DNA of 64,000 nucleotides from Citrobacter amalonaticus Y19 (GTDB lineage: Bacteria; Pseudomonadota; Gammaproteobacteria; Enterobacterales; Enterobacteriaceae). The notes under the pieces were generated by a model, which saw only the letters and a list, made by a program, of their open reading frames with translations, did no database searches and was not told the DNA's origin. Position 1 is the stretch's first letter. Every line of letters starts with the position of its first letter. Of the stretch, positions 17,552-28,085 are shown in pieces. The position numbers and the translations under genes were made by a program. Where the stretch lies: positions 2,046,001 to 2,110,000 of the forward strand of contig NZ_CP011132.1 in the NCBI RefSeq assembly GCF_000981805.1, given 5' to 3'.

Positions 17552-18466
17552 CTATAGCGCCTCAGGCGACTGAGAATGAATAAAGGATGCGATTCGTCTT
17601 ATCGCATGGGTTGCTTCCGGTATTTTCCCTGCGGATGACTGGAAGACGTGCCACAAACCATCCCAGACTTCCATTTGAACGTTAACGCCAGCCGCTTTCG
17701 CCTTCTTCGCCAGGCGAGTCGAGTCATCGAGAAGTAATTCATCGCTTCCCGTCTGTATCAGAAGAGAGGGAAGTCCTGTCAGATCGCCATAAAGGGGGGA
17801 GACCAGCGGATTCAATGTTTCAGCATCAGCGCAGTAGTACGCGACGGTTTGCCGCAAATCCTCAATAAAGAGCATCGGGTCCTTCTTCGCGCAAGAAAAA
17901 ATACTGTCACCTGATAAGGTGTAATCAAGCATAGGAGAAAGCAAGAAACCGGCGTGCGGCAACGGATAATGTTCTTTTTTCAGTAGCAGGAGCAGAGATA
18001 GAGCCAGGCCACCGCCGCTTGAGTCACCGCCTGGAATGATATCTTCAGGCCGATACGCCTGCTTTAATAGCCACTGCCAGGCATATTTTGCATCCATCAG
18101 ACCGGCAGGAAATGGATTTTCAGGGGCTAGTGAATAATTGAGCGTGAGCGCATTCACTTTCGAATAATGGACAATATGACCAACCAGTTTCCTGTGCGTA
18201 ATACTTGATCCCAGCGAGTTGCCCCCGCCATGAAGATACAGGATGACTTTACGACTTTCTGCCTGCGAATGTCGCACCCACTCGGCTGAAATCCCCTCTT
18301 CAGCGATCGTTTCTATGCTGACATTTTCGGGTAACGGAGCATTCACTGCCCCTTCTTCCCATATTCTTCTTTGCTCATGAAGCGGTGTGTTAAGCACAAA
18401 ATCGATATTGCTCGCGTAATCCCTGAAAAGTTCTTCTCTTTTGCGCTTTGCTTCGTTGCTTAACAT
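17552..18466 (-). CDS. Alpha/beta-hydrolase, hormone-sensitive-lipase-type esterase
   Basis: A 304-residue esterase without a signal peptide. LYLHGGGNSLGS holds the HGGG oxyanion motif of the HSL (family IV) group, GDSSGGGLA the nucleophile Ser, and DELLLDD and GLWHVF the Asp and His of the triad. This set matches acyl esterases related to E. coli Aes. Substrate is unknown. It is the last gene of the accessory block before the conserved tRNA cluster and shares strand with the regulator and exporter upstream. Confidence 0.87.
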   Translation of the reverse strand: MLSNEAKRKREELFRDYASNIDFVLNTPLHEQRRIWEEGAVNAPLPENVSIETIAEEGISAEWVRHSQAESRKVILYLHGGGNSLGSSITHRKLVGHIVHYSKVNALTLNYSLAPENPFPAGLMDAKYAWQWLLKQAYRPEDIIPGGDSSGGGLALSLLLLLKKEHYPLPHAGFLLSPMLDYTLSGDSIFSCAKKDPMLFIEDLRQTVAYYCADAETLNPLVSPLYGDLTGLPSLLIQTGSDELLLDDSTRLAKKAKAAGVNVQMEVWDGLWHVFQSSAGKIPEATHAIRRIASFIHSQSPEAL

Positions 18467-18690
18467 TATTTCGCCTCACTGAGTATTGACAGACAGGCGA
18501 GCAGTATACCGAATGCGATAATATCCTCGTCAGACTTTATGTTGAGACCTTATTAAGGAACCGATGGGCTCCCATTGAACTCAGCAATCGAGGTAAATCG
18601 GTTTATATTTCTCTTTATTCCGTTATTTTGCCCGGACAATCATCTGAGCAGGCTCATCATTGCTGCAGAACACGAATTTCAGGCACAAAA

Positions 18691-18710
18691 AAACCACCCG
18701 GAGGTGGTTT
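18691..18710 (-). terminator. Terminator of the tRNA operon
   Basis: AAACCACC and GGTGGTTT enclose CGGA, with a T run on the minus strand from 18687-18693. It lies 41 bases beyond the tRNA-Leu 3' end. Confidence 0.9.
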
Positions 18711-18751
18711 CACGACACTGCTTATTGCTTTGATTATTCTGCTTTTTCCCA

Positions 18752-18838
18752 TGGTACCCGGAGCGGGACTTGAACCCGCACAGCGCGAACGCCGAGGGAT
18801 TTTAAATCCCTTGTGTCTACCGATTCCACCATCCGGGC
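18752..18838 (-). tRNA. leuZ: tRNA-Leu (anticodon UAA)
   Basis: An 87-base class II tRNA with encoded CCA, long variable arm and anticodon TAA within GGGATTTAAAATCCC. It matches E. coli leuZ. It is the last of three tRNAs on the minus strand. tRNA genes like this are frequent integration sites; the strain-specific block at 12-18.5 kb ends just beyond it. Confidence 0.98.
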
Positions 18839-18850
18839 TCGGGAAGAAAG

Positions 18851-18924
18851 TGGAGGCGCGTTCCGGAGTCGAACCGGACTAGACGGATTTGCAATCCGCT
18901 ACATAACCGCTTTGCTAACGCGCC
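18851..18924 (-). tRNA. cysT: tRNA-Cys (anticodon GCA)
   Basis: A 74-base tRNA with encoded CCA; the anticodon stem-loop reads GCGGATTGCAAATCCGT. It corresponds to E. coli cysT, the only cysteine tRNA there. One base near the 5' stem differs from E. coli. Confidence 0.98.
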
Positions 18925-18973
18925 TTAAATCTTTGTCTTGCGGCTGACACCCGCAACGGCCGATGTCATAAAC

Positions 18974-19049
<76 letters not shown>

Positions 19050-19199
19050 ATCATCAAGCAAATCGTTAATCACTTGATTTTACTATCGTCTGGCAATCTG
19101 TGCTGCCGTTCGATGCGTTGCATTCTACTTACCTGACGCAATGAGTCAACGATATTTTACGCCACGCAGGCTCGTTTGCTGAAATTTACGGCGAAACGA

Positions 19200-19748
19200 T
19201 CACTGATCAAGCAAATCCCCGCGCGCGGCGTTCAGATACTGGAACATTGACCACAGTGTCAGGACTGCCGCGACGAAGAACAGCGCAATACCCGCGTACT
19301 CTACCCAAATATTCGGACGCCACAACAGCCAGGCCAGCGCCGCCATTTGCGAGGTGGTTTTGACTTTGCCTATCCAGGAGACCGCCACGCTGCTGCGCTT
19401 ACCCAGTTCCGCCATCCATTCGCGCAGTGCAGAGATGATAATTTCACGGGCGATCATTGTGGCCGCAGGGAGTGTCACCCACCAACTGTGATAGTGCTCG
19501 GTCACCAGTACCATCGCAATCGCCACCAGCACTTTATCTGCGACCGGATCGAGAAACGCGCCAAAACGCGTACTCTGATTCCAGCGACGCGCCAGAAAAC
19601 CATCAAACCAGTCGGTCACGGCAGCGATACAGAAGATCAGCGCGGCAACGAACGGTGCCCAGGTGAATGGCAGATAAAACACCACGACAAAGAATGGGAT
19701 AAGTATGACGCGAAACAGCGTAAGCAACGTTGGAATATTAAATTGCAT
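19200..19748 (-). CDS. pgsA: Phosphatidylglycerophosphate synthase PgsA
   Basis: Inner-membrane enzyme that joins CDP-diacylglycerol and glycerol-3-phosphate, the first committed step to phosphatidylglycerol and cardiolipin. It has 182 residues and four to five membrane segments. The CDP-alcohol phosphatidyltransferase motif DG-x2-AR-x8-G-x3-D-x3-D is visible as [20 protein letters not shown] followed by LDPVADK. It lies between uvrC and glyW on the same strand, as in E. coli. Confidence 0.97.
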   Translation of the reverse strand: MQFNIPTLLTLFRVILIPFFVVVFYLPFTWAPFVAALIFCIAAVTDWFDGFLARRWNQSTRFGAFLDPVADKVLVAIAMVLVTEHYHSWWVTLPAATMIAREIIISALREWMAELGKRSSVAVSWIGKVKTTSQMAALAWLLWRPNIWVEYAGIALFFVAAVLTLWSMFQYLNAARGDLLDQ

Positions 19749-19804
19749 AGTGACGGGTAACTATCTGTTGTCAGAGAATTTACCCCTATGTTGCTACAGC
19801 GGAC

Positions 19805-21637
19805 TCAATGTTTCAACGACCAGAAGATCTTTTCTGCCAGACCTTGCGAAATACCCGGCACTTTTGCAATTTCTTCAACGCTGGCGTTACGTAATCCTTG
19901 CAAACCACCCATATATTTCAACAACATTTGACGACGCTTCGGCCCGACGCCTTCGATGGTCTCCAGCGTACTGGTGTTTTTCACCTTTGCCCGTTTTTTG
20001 CGGTGACCGCCAATAGCATGATCGTGCGACTCATCGCGGATATGCTGGATCACATGCAGCGCAGGCGAATCCGGCGGCAGGCTGAACCCCTCACCTTCCG
20101 GTTCAAAGAACAGGGTTTCCAGACCGGCTTTACGGTCAGTCCCTTTCGCAACCCCCAGCAGCAAAGGGTGATTTTTATCCCAGGGAACATCCAGTTCAGC
20201 GAAAACAGCCTTCGCCTGCCCCAGTTGCCCTTTTCCGCCATCAATCAGGATCACATCCGGAATCTTACTTTCTTCAATGGCTTTACCATAACGGCGACGC
20301 AGTACCTGATTCATTGCCGCATAGTCATCACCCGGCGTGATGCCGGTGATATTGTAGCGACGGTATTCCGCACGCAGCGGCCCGTTCGCATCAAAGACTA
20401 CGCAGGATGCAACCGTCTGCTCGCCCATGGTGTGGCTGATATCGAAACATTCCATCCGTTTAACCGCCGGCAACTTCAACACGGTTGCCAGGGCGGTCAG
20501 ACGTTGAGTAATGGTCGACTGCTGCAAGAGTTTCGTGGTCAGTGCCGTGGCGGCATTGGTCCGCGCCAGTTTAAGATAGCGCGCGCGATCGCCACGGGGC
20601 TTGGTCTGCACATTGATGCGACGCCCTGCCAGTTCAGAGAGAGAATCCGCCAGCAGCGTTTTGTCGGCCAGATTGAAATCCAGCAGGATCTCGCCCGGCA
20701 ATGTGCGCATCTGGCTGCCCTGGAGGTAAAATTGCCCAACAAAGGTTTCAACCACTTCGCCCAGTTCAGTTCCTCCCGGCACTTTCGGGAAATAACTGCG
20801 GCTCCCCAGCACTTTACCCTGGCGGATAAAGAGCACGTGTACACAGGCCATCCCGGCATCAAACGCGACGCCGATCACATCCAGATCGTCGCCCGCATTG
20901 GAGACGAACTGTTTCTCCGTTACCCGCCGCACGGCCTGAATCTGATCACGTATACGTGCGGCCTCTTCGAATGCCAGGTTTTGACTGGCCTTCTCCATCC
21001 GCGCGATCAGTTGGGTTAACACCTGGTCATCTTTGCCGGACAAAAACAGCCGGACGTAGTCAACCTGCTGCGTGTACTCTTCTTCACTCACCAGGCCTTC
21101 AACGCAGGGGCCAAGGCAACGACCTATCTGATATTGCAGACACGGACGCGAGCGATTGCGATAAACGCTGTTTTCACACTGGCGGACCGGGAAAATCTTC
21201 TGCAACAGCGCCAGCGTTTCACGGACGGCATAGCCGTTGGGAAACGGGCCAAAATATTCACCACGGGTATGTTTCGCGCCACGGTGCATCGCCAGTCGAG
21301 GATGGGTATCCGCGCTGAGAAAGATAAATGGGTAGGATTTGTCATCGCGCAGTAGCACGTTGTAACGCGGCTGATACAGCTTGATGTAGTTGTGCTCAAG
21401 CAGCAACGCTTCCGTTTCGGTATGCGTCACCGTCACATCGATTTGCTGAATGAGCGCAACCAGCGCTTCGGTTTTACGCGAAGCCAGGTTGCTGCGGAAA
21501 TAGCTGGAAAGCCGTTTTTTCAGGTCTTTCGCTTTACCCACATAAATAACCGTACCGCCGGCATCATACATACGATAAACGCCGGGTTGACTGGTGACGG
21601 TTTTTAGAAACGCTTTCGCGTCAAACTGATCGCTCAC
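19805..21637 (-). CDS. uvrC: Excinuclease ABC subunit UvrC
   Basis: Nuclease that makes both incisions in nucleotide-excision repair. It has 610 residues as in E. coli. Domains in order: GIY-YIG nuclease near residues 15-95 ([20 protein letters not shown]), a cysteine-containing middle region, the UVR motif around 205-240, an RNase H-like endonuclease domain ([27 protein letters not shown]) and tandem helix-hairpin-helix at the end. Its start overlaps the stop of uvrY by four bases (ATGA), so the two are translationally coupled. Confidence 0.98.
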   Translation of the reverse strand: MSDQFDAKAFLKTVTSQPGVYRMYDAGGTVIYVGKAKDLKKRLSSYFRSNLASRKTEALVALIQQIDVTVTHTETEALLLEHNYIKLYQPRYNVLLRDDKSYPFIFLSADTHPRLAMHRGAKHTRGEYFGPFPNGYAVRETLALLQKIFPVRQCENSVYRNRSRPCLQYQIGRCLGPCVEGLVSEEEYTQQVDYVRLFLSGKDDQVLTQLIARMEKASQNLAFEEAARIRDQIQAVRRVTEKQFVSNAGDDLDVIGVAFDAGMACVHVLFIRQGKVLGSRSYFPKVPGGTELGEVVETFVGQFYLQGSQMRTLPGEILLDFNLADKTLLADSLSELAGRRINVQTKPRGDRARYLKLARTNAATALTTKLLQQSTITQRLTALATVLKLPAVKRMECFDISHTMGEQTVASCVVFDANGPLRAEYRRYNITGITPGDDYAAMNQVLRRRYGKAIEESKIPDVILIDGGKGQLGQAKAVFAELDVPWDKNHPLLLGVAKGTDRKAGLETLFFEPEGEGFSLPPDSPALHVIQHIRDESHDHAIGGHRKKRAKVKNTSTLETIEGVGPKRRQMLLKYMGGLQGLRNASVEEIAKVPGISQGLAEKIFWSLKH

Positions 21638-22290
21638 TGGCTTGTTAACGTCTCCGCATTACACAGGCCATGGCGAATTGCCAGGTGAGTCAGCTCAACA
21701 TCACCATGAATGTTAAGTTTACTAAACATACGATAGCGATAACTGTTCACCGTTTTAGGACTGAGATTCAACTGCTCCGAAATCTCATTAACCTTCTGAC
21801 CTTTGGTGATCATCAGCATAATCTGCAATTCGCGCTCAGACAAACTGGCAAACGGAGTTTCCGTTTTTTCTGGTTCAATCTGGCTTAATGCCATTTGCTG
21901 TGCGATGTCAGAAGCAATGTATCGCTGTCCGGAATAAACCGAACGGATGGCATTCACCACTTCCTGAGGTGCAGCCCCCTTACTCAGGTAACCTGCGGCT
22001 CCGGCCTGCATCACTTTTGCCGGCAACGGGTTTTCCGTGTGGACGGTCAACATAATCACTTTAATATCGGCAGTCGAACGCGCAATTTTGCGCGTGGCTT
22101 CGAGGCCACCAATACCGGGCATGTTCATGTCCATCAACACAACGTCGACGGCGTTGGCGCGGCACCATTTCACGGCATCCTCACCGCAACCGGCTTCACC
22201 AACAACTTTTATGCCCTTTATATCTTCAAGAATGCGTCGTATCCCTGCGCGCACCAGTTCGTGGTCATCAACAAGAAGAACGTTGATCAA
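21634..22290 (-). CDS. uvrY: Response regulator UvrY (SirA/GacA type)
   Basis: Partner of the sensor kinase BarA; it activates the csrB and csrC RNAs and so relieves CsrA. It has 218 residues: a receiver domain (Asp8/Asp9 pocket in LVDDHELV, phospho-acceptor Asp54 in [10 protein letters not shown], Lys near 104) and a C-terminal LuxR helix-turn-helix ([20 protein letters not shown]). The gene leads the uvrY-uvrC pair. In Salmonella the ortholog SirA drives virulence genes. Confidence 0.97.
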   Translation of the reverse strand: MINVLLVDDHELVRAGIRRILEDIKGIKVVGEAGCGEDAVKWCRANAVDVVLMDMNMPGIGGLEATRKIARSTADIKVIMLTVHTENPLPAKVMQAGAAGYLSKGAAPQEVVNAIRSVYSGQRYIASDIAQQMALSQIEPEKTETPFASLSERELQIMLMITKGQKVNEISEQLNLSPKTVNSYRYRMFSKLNIHGDVELTHLAIRHGLCNAETLTSQ

Positions 22291-22750
22291 AGGAATATCT
22301 CCAGAATAGGGATAACGCTACTGATAGTGGATCCCCACTATATTAGCGGGTTTTATCTCAACTTTGAAACGTAAAAAACGTCCAGTTCCCGATTTTGCTC
22401 CCGTTTCTGGAAATTAGTCTATACGTTTTGTGGATACTTTTGCTCAGAACAGCCTGTTGCTCATGCTATTTCGGAAACGAGGTTTCACAATAGTGACAAA
22501 AACTCGCTATCCCCGGTCTAAATGCTAAATAGACGGGTAAGTTTGTAACAATAATTAACGAGTAAAATACTCGAAATAAACAATGAATGAAGAAAATATA
22601 GCCTTCTCATGTTGTTGTTTAATTTAACTGCGCTGGTGTGATTTCCGATCAAAAAACAACCACTGCTATTTTATCCTCAGCTTATGGTATACTCCGCGGC
22701 CTTAACATTTACCATCGCACATTTTTACTGAAACATTACGAGGAAAATAA
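22291..22750. other. Divergent intergenic region uvrY-yecF
   Basis: A 460-base AT-rich gap with no coding frame I trust. On the plus strand an extended -10 (TGGTATACT, 22685-22693) is well placed for yecF; the -35 is weak. The uvrY promoter must lie here as well, but I cannot place it. Confidence 0.45.
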
Positions 22751-22975
22751 ATGAGTACGCCTGATTTTTCCACAGCCGAGAATAATCAAGAACTGGCTAA
22801 CGAAGTCACCTGCCTGAAGGCACTGTTAACGCTGATGCTGCAAGCCATGGGCCAGGCCGACGCAGGCCGCGTGATTCTAAAAATGGAAAAACAGATCGCG
22901 CTGGTCGAAGACGACGCACAGGCTGCAGTATTTTCCAGCACGGTTAAGCAAATTAAACAAGCTTACCGCCAGTAA
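22751..22975 (+). CDS. yecF: Conserved small protein YecF (DUF2594)
   Basis: A 74-residue, mostly helical cytoplasmic protein of unknown function, matching E. coli YecF in size and place. TTACGAGGAAAATAA gives a good ribosome site. A strong terminator follows directly. In E. coli it lies between uvrY and sdiA as here. Confidence 0.93.
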   Translation: MSTPDFSTAENNQELANEVTCLKALLTLMLQAMGQADAGRVILKMEKQIALVEDDAQAAVFSSTVKQIKQAYRQ

Positions 22976-22979
22976 AACA

Positions 22980-23012
22980 AAACCGGCTGAGAGCATCGCT
23001 TTCAGCCGGTTT
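22980..23012 (+). terminator. Terminator of yecF
   Basis: An 11-base perfect stem (AAACCGGCTGA with TCAGCCGGTTT) and 11-base loop start 4 bases after the yecF stop. It also lies downstream of the convergent sdiA. Confidence 0.85.
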
Positions 23013-23041
23013 ATCGTCTGCCACGCAGAACGCTCATGGTT

Positions 23042-23764
23042 TCAGATAAGACCCGTCGCCGCGGCATAGCACGCAATCTGCGTCTTATTAGGGGCGTTGA
23101 ACTTCTTCTGCATATTCTTCTGGTGAAAGTTAACGGTGTTTTCTGATATCGACAGAATCATTGCGATTTCAGAAGAGGTCTTCCCTTCCGCCGTCCATTT
23201 CAGAATCTCTTTTTCCCGTTTGCTAAAGCGCATTTCCGGCGCCATTACCATCTCATCTTCGAGTCGGGAAAGTACCGTTAAGCTTTCGCGAACCAGCAAC
23301 TGCAGCTTCAGTTCCACCTCATCACCCGCAAACGGCGTATTACGCAGACTCGACCGCGAGACCGAAAGAAAGCCCAGCGCGCGGTTCGGCAACATCAGAC
23401 ACTGCGTGACCCCTTTGCGTAATCCGTGCGTACGAGCGGCATCCCACATCGTCTGCGCATCACTGAATAAGGCGTCACTCCAGGGAAGATGCCCCTGAAT
23501 GAAGTTTTCCGGCTTCAGCACCGGATCAATCGCGAAATAATTTTCCGCCTGATATTGCGAAACCCATGCTTCGGGATAAGTGGTATGGAGGGAAATTTTA
23601 GGGCGGGTAAACGGAACCGGATGTCTGACACACAGCGCGTAATAATCAAATTCCAGCAATTGTGTCTGCTGCTGTAATTCGTTATAGACGTCCTCTGCGC
23701 TTGTCATTTCGTGAAAGCGTAACAACATCGTCCGTCGCCAGGTAAAGAAATCTAAATCCTGCAT
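23042..23764 (-). CDS. sdiA: LuxR-type AHL receptor SdiA
   Basis: A LuxR solo that senses acyl-homoserine lactones made by other species. It has 240 residues, as in E. coli and Salmonella. The N-terminal autoinducer domain shows the usual aromatic pocket residues (EFDYYALCVRHPVPF, NYFAIDP, LPWSD), and the C-terminal LuxR helix-turn-helix is FSKREKEILKWTAEGKTSSE followed by NTVNFHQKNMQKKF. No luxI-type synthase is in the window, consistent with a solo receptor. Confidence 0.97.
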   Translation of the reverse strand: MQDLDFFTWRRTMLLRFHEMTSAEDVYNELQQQTQLLEFDYYALCVRHPVPFTRPKISLHTTYPEAWVSQYQAENYFAIDPVLKPENFIQGHLPWSDALFSDAQTMWDAARTHGLRKGVTQCLMLPNRALGFLSVSRSSLRNTPFAGDEVELKLQLLVRESLTVLSRLEDEMVMAPEMRFSKREKEILKWTAEGKTSSEIAMILSISENTVNFHQKNMQKKFNAPNKTQIACYAAATGLI

Positions 23765-23951
23765 ACTCAGTATTCGCGCCCTTGAGAGTGATAATCATTT
23801 TGAATGTGAGAAATAACCTATCACATAAAATAAGGTAGATGTATAAAATATCGGTCAGGAAGCCAATTACTTGAGTGTTGTTTCAATAGGCGTATTTCGC
23901 CCAGGGAAATGAACTCATAGTCATGCGTATGATATTAATATTTATGCATGC

Positions 23952-23987
23952 CCACTCGCCCGAAATGGGATAATCCCGGGCGAGTGG
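23952..23987 (-). terminator. Hairpin after tcyN
   Basis: CCACTCGCCCG pairs with CGGGCGAGTGG (11 bases) around an inner GGGA/TCCC stem, 12 bases past the tcyN stop. There is no strong T run. Confidence 0.65.
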
Positions 23988-23998
23988 CAGCAAACGGA

Positions 23999-24751
23999 TT
24001 ATTGCAGTAGAAACTTCTCAAGAAACTGACGCGTTCTCGGCTGCTGTGGATTAGCAAATAGCGCTTTGGCAGGCCCCTGTTCCACAATTCGCCCCTGATC
24101 CATAAATATCGCCCGGTCCGCGACATCGCGGGCAAAGCTCATTTCATGGGTCACAATCACCATGGTGCGTTTTTCCTGCGCCAGTTGACGGATAGTGCTC
24201 AGCACCTCGCCCACCAGCTCAGGATCAAGCGCAGAGGTCGGTTCATCGAACAGAATCACTTCCGGTCGCATTGCCAGCGCCCTGGCAATCGCCACACGCT
24301 GCTGTTGTCCGCCGGACAAGCGCCGCGGATAGCTGGTCTCCTTCCCGGCCAGCCCCACCTTCGCCAGCAGTTCCCGCGCCCGCGCCATCGCCTCCTCTTT
24401 GCCTTCACCCTTCACGATAACCGGACCTTCAATGATGTTCTCCAGCACTGTGCGGTGGGGAAAGAGATTGAAGCTCTGGAACACGAAGCCAACATGCTGA
24501 CGCAACTGGCGGATGAGCGTTCGTTGCTGACTCAGCGAACGCGCCGTATCAATGGTGATGTCACCCACGGTGATCGTGCCCGCTTCTGGTTGTTCCAGCA
24601 GATTAATACTGCGCAACAGCGTCGTTTTTCCCGACCCGCTGGGACCGATAATCGCGACCACCTCCCCTGCCTGTACTTGCAAGTCGATACCGTGCAGCAC
24701 CGTCTGACCATGGAATTTCTTGACCAGGTTTTTTACGTCGATCGCGCTCAT
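23999..24751 (-). CDS. tcyN: Cystine ABC transporter ATPase TcyN (YecC)
   Basis: ATPase of the high-affinity L-cystine (and D-cystine) importer. It has 250 residues with Walker A GPSGSGKT at 36-43, signature LSGGQQQRVAIARAL near 145, Walker B VILFDEPTSALD and a switch His (VIVTHEMSFA). It overlaps the end of tcyL by four bases (ATGA). Family and gene order match E. coli yecSC. Confidence 0.96.
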   Translation of the reverse strand: MSAIDVKNLVKKFHGQTVLHGIDLQVQAGEVVAIIGPSGSGKTTLLRSINLLEQPEAGTITVGDITIDTARSLSQQRTLIRQLRQHVGFVFQSFNLFPHRTVLENIIEGPVIVKGEGKEEAMARARELLAKVGLAGKETSYPRRLSGGQQQRVAIARALAMRPEVILFDEPTSALDPELVGEVLSTIRQLAQEKRTMVIVTHEMSFARDVADRAIFMDQGRIVEQGPAKALFANPQQPRTRQFLEKFLLQ

Positions 24752-25416
24752 TTCGGCTCTCTCTCCTGGCGGTTCAGTTGATTTTCAAAGTAGTTCTGCA
24801 ACGAAGACAGTACGGTTGCCATGATCCAGTAGATCAGCGATGCCGCCAGATACATGGTAAATACCTCCAGCGTGCGCGAGGTAATCAACTGCGCCTGACG
24901 GAACAGTTCTGGCACCTGAATGGTTGCCGCAAGCGACGTGTCTTTCACCAGACTGATAAAACTGTTACTCAGCGGCGGCAGCGCCACCCGGGCAGCCTGC
25001 GGCAAAATGGCGCGACGCATCGTCTGCCACGGCGTCATCCCGATACTGGCGGCCGCTTCCCACTGCCCTTTATCAATCGACGAAATCGCCGCACGCAGGG
25101 TTTCAGCCGCATAGGCCGCCGTATTGAGCGACAGGCCAATCATCGCCGACGGAACCGGATCCAGTTCAATACCAAACTGCGGCAGACCGTAGTAGATCAT
25201 GAACAGTTGAGCAATCAACGGCGTACCGCGAAAAATGGAGATATAAAAGCGCGCCAGCCAACGCAGGGGTAACAGCGGCGACAGGCGCATCAGCGCGAGG
25301 ATAAACCCCAGCAGCAGGCCGAAGAACATCCCGCCAATACTGAGTTGCAGCGTAAACACCGCCCCTTTGAGCAGATACGGCAGGGAATCAATAACCAGTT
25401 GGATACTTTCTTGCAT
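24748..25416 (-). CDS. tcyL: Cystine ABC transporter permease TcyL (YecS)
   Basis: Inner-membrane permease of the cystine importer, 222 residues with about five membrane segments. The EAA loop reads ETLRAAISSIDKGQWEAAAS and contacts the ATPase TcyN. Downstream neighbour tcyN overlaps by four bases; dcyD precedes it with a 15-base gap, so the three form one unit. Confidence 0.96.
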   Translation of the reverse strand: MQESIQLVIDSLPYLLKGAVFTLQLSIGGMFFGLLLGFILALMRLSPLLPLRWLARFYISIFRGTPLIAQLFMIYYGLPQFGIELDPVPSAMIGLSLNTAAYAAETLRAAISSIDKGQWEAAASIGMTPWQTMRRAILPQAARVALPPLSNSFISLVKDTSLAATIQVPELFRQAQLITSRTLEVFTMYLAASLIYWIMATVLSSLQNYFENQLNRQEREPK

Positions 25417-25431
25417 GAGCTTATCCGAAAA

Positions 25432-26526
<1,095 letters not shown>

Positions 26527-26541
26527 TCAAACGCATGAAAT

Positions 26542-26574
26542 AAAAAAGGCGCTGATTAAAGCGCCTTTTTTTTT
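26542..26574 (-). terminator. Terminator-like hairpin between tcyJ and dcyD
   Basis: AAAAAAGGCGC pairs with GCGCCTTTTTT around an 8-base loop, directly past the tcyJ stop on the minus strand. It probably attenuates transcription so that the binding protein is made in excess over DcyD-TcyLN. Confidence 0.85.
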
Positions 26575-26586
26575 GTCACTATCAGA

Positions 26587-27387
26587 CTATTTCGTTACAT
26601 CCGCGCCAAACCACTTCTCAGAAAGCGCCTTCAGCGAGCCATCCTTCTGCATTTCGGCGATGGCAGCATCCACCGCTTTCAGCAGGTCTTCGTTGCCTTT
26701 ACGCAGCGCAACGCCGGACTCCTGACGGGAGAATGCTTCACCGGTGACCGCCAGCGTATCTTTAGTCTTTTTAACCAGATCTAACGCTGCCAGACGATCT
26801 ACCAGAATCGCATCGATACGACCAACGCGCAGATCCTGATATTTCGTCGGATCATCATCATAAGTCCGAATGTCGACGCCCTGTACGTTCTGACGCAGCC
26901 ATTCTTCATAGTTGGTTCCCAGACCCACGCCAACTTTCTTATCTTTCAGATCGGCGGCGGTTTTAATCGCGCCTTCATTGCCTTTTTTCACCAGCGCCTG
27001 GATACCGGAAACGGTATACGGGGTAGAGAAATCATATTTCTTCTTACGCTCATCGGATATGGTGACCTGATTGACAACCACATCGATGCGTTTAGAGTCC
27101 AGAGAGGCCAGCATCCCGTCCCATTTGGTCGGTTTCAGCGTCGCTTTCACGCCCAGATGCTTTGCCAGCTCTTCGGCAAATTCCACTTCAAAGCCGGTCA
27201 ATTTACCGTCATCGCCCTGGAAACTGAATGGCGGATAGGTGCCTTCCAGCCCCACCAGCAGCGTTCCGCGCTCTTTGACCTTCTTCAGCAGGCCTTCATC
27301 TGCAAACGTTTTTGCGCTCATTCCCGCGACAAGAGCCACTGCCATCACGCCCATCAGCGCCTGGCGTCCCAGAAGTGCTAATTTCAT
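26587..27387 (-). CDS. tcyJ: Cystine-binding periplasmic protein TcyJ (FliY)
   Basis: Periplasmic receptor for L-cystine, once named FliY because of its place beside fliZ. From the ATG at 27387 it has 266 residues, the E. coli length; a further 22 residues upstream are open but lack homology. The signal peptide is MKLALLGRQALMGVMAVALV with cleavage after a TFA site. The mature part shows the SBP_bac_3 signature (GFEVEFAEELAKHLGVKATL). Confidence 0.96.
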   Translation of the reverse strand: MKLALLGRQALMGVMAVALVAGMSAKTFADEGLLKKVKERGTLLVGLEGTYPPFSFQGDDGKLTGFEVEFAEELAKHLGVKATLKPTKWDGMLASLDSKRIDVVVNQVTISDERKKKYDFSTPYTVSGIQALVKKGNEGAIKTAADLKDKKVGVGLGTNYEEWLRQNVQGVDIRTYDDDPTKYQDLRVGRIDAILVDRLAALDLVKKTKDTLAVTGEAFSRQESGVALRKGNEDLLKAVDAAIAEMQKDGSLKALSEKWFGADVTK

Positions 27388-27474
27388 ATTTACCCCGAAT
27401 GTTGTTATGAATGCCCGTAGTGTAGAGCGTTTATCGATAACGACATAAACCACTCTGCTACATCTTATTCATTT

Positions 27475-28026
27475 TTAATATATATCAGAAGTCATCCGGA
27501 GGGAGGATTTCTGTTGCTGTTCGGGATAAGCATGCGCTTTGTATTGCGCGTACTTACGCAGCGCAATGCGATAGTTGTTGGTGCTGGTCTCTGGCAGCCA
27601 CGGCGCCAGGTTTTCATCAAGGTAACCCTCCTGGAGCAGATCGTGAGAAATCTTCTGCTCGCTAAGATGATTGCCGAGACGGCGCAAACGAACAACATAC
27701 TCGCGCACGGTCCCGTGGCTCATTTCGGTCTGTTCAAACAGAAATTGTTTAAAGCCAATGATGTCGAAGAAATCACTTTGCGTCTTGCAGTGTAAATCAC
27801 CGCAGAAACGACAGAGCGCCACCCACTCTTTCTGCTCCTGCTGCCAGGCGGCTTCATCCATGAGCGTGTCGAGGCGGGAGATAGCGATTTTGTTAACGAT
27901 CTGCCCTTTGCGCACCAGCGTGATGCGATCCAGTAACTTATGGCAATGGGCGCAATGCGTCTGGCTGTGTTTAAAGTCTTTGAGGTAGCGGCTTAGAGGC
28001 CGTCTTTTTGATTGCTGCACCGTCAT
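27475..28026 (-). CDS. fliZ: Flagellar/RpoS-regulon regulator FliZ
   Basis: A 183-residue DNA-binding protein that antagonises RpoS-dependent promoters and promotes motility at the post-exponential stage. It contains an N-terminal zinc-like pair of CxxC (CAHCHKLL and CRFCGDLHC) and a phage-integrase-like SAM N-domain after about residue 90 (VREYVVRLRRLGNHLSEQ). In the E. coli fliAZY arrangement it is cotranscribed with fliA, which ends 59 bases upstream. Confidence 0.95.
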   Translation of the reverse strand: MTVQQSKRRPLSRYLKDFKHSQTHCAHCHKLLDRITLVRKGQIVNKIAISRLDTLMDEAAWQQEQKEWVALCRFCGDLHCKTQSDFFDIIGFKQFLFEQTEMSHGTVREYVVRLRRLGNHLSEQKISHDLLQEGYLDENLAPWLPETSTNNYRIALRKYAQYKAHAYPEQQQKSSLRMTSDIY

Positions 28027-28085
28027 GAGAACTCCTGGTAGTCAATACGTTGTGCGGCATTTTTCAGCGCCGACAACGTCGTTCG

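Noticed and set aside
18628..18882. Plus-strand 84-codon frame
   Set aside because: It crosses the tRNA-Leu and tRNA-Cys genes on the other strand.
28027..28085. fliB-type flagellin methylase near fliA/fliC
   Set aside because: No open frame for it exists; fliZ-fliA and fliA-fliC gaps are short.
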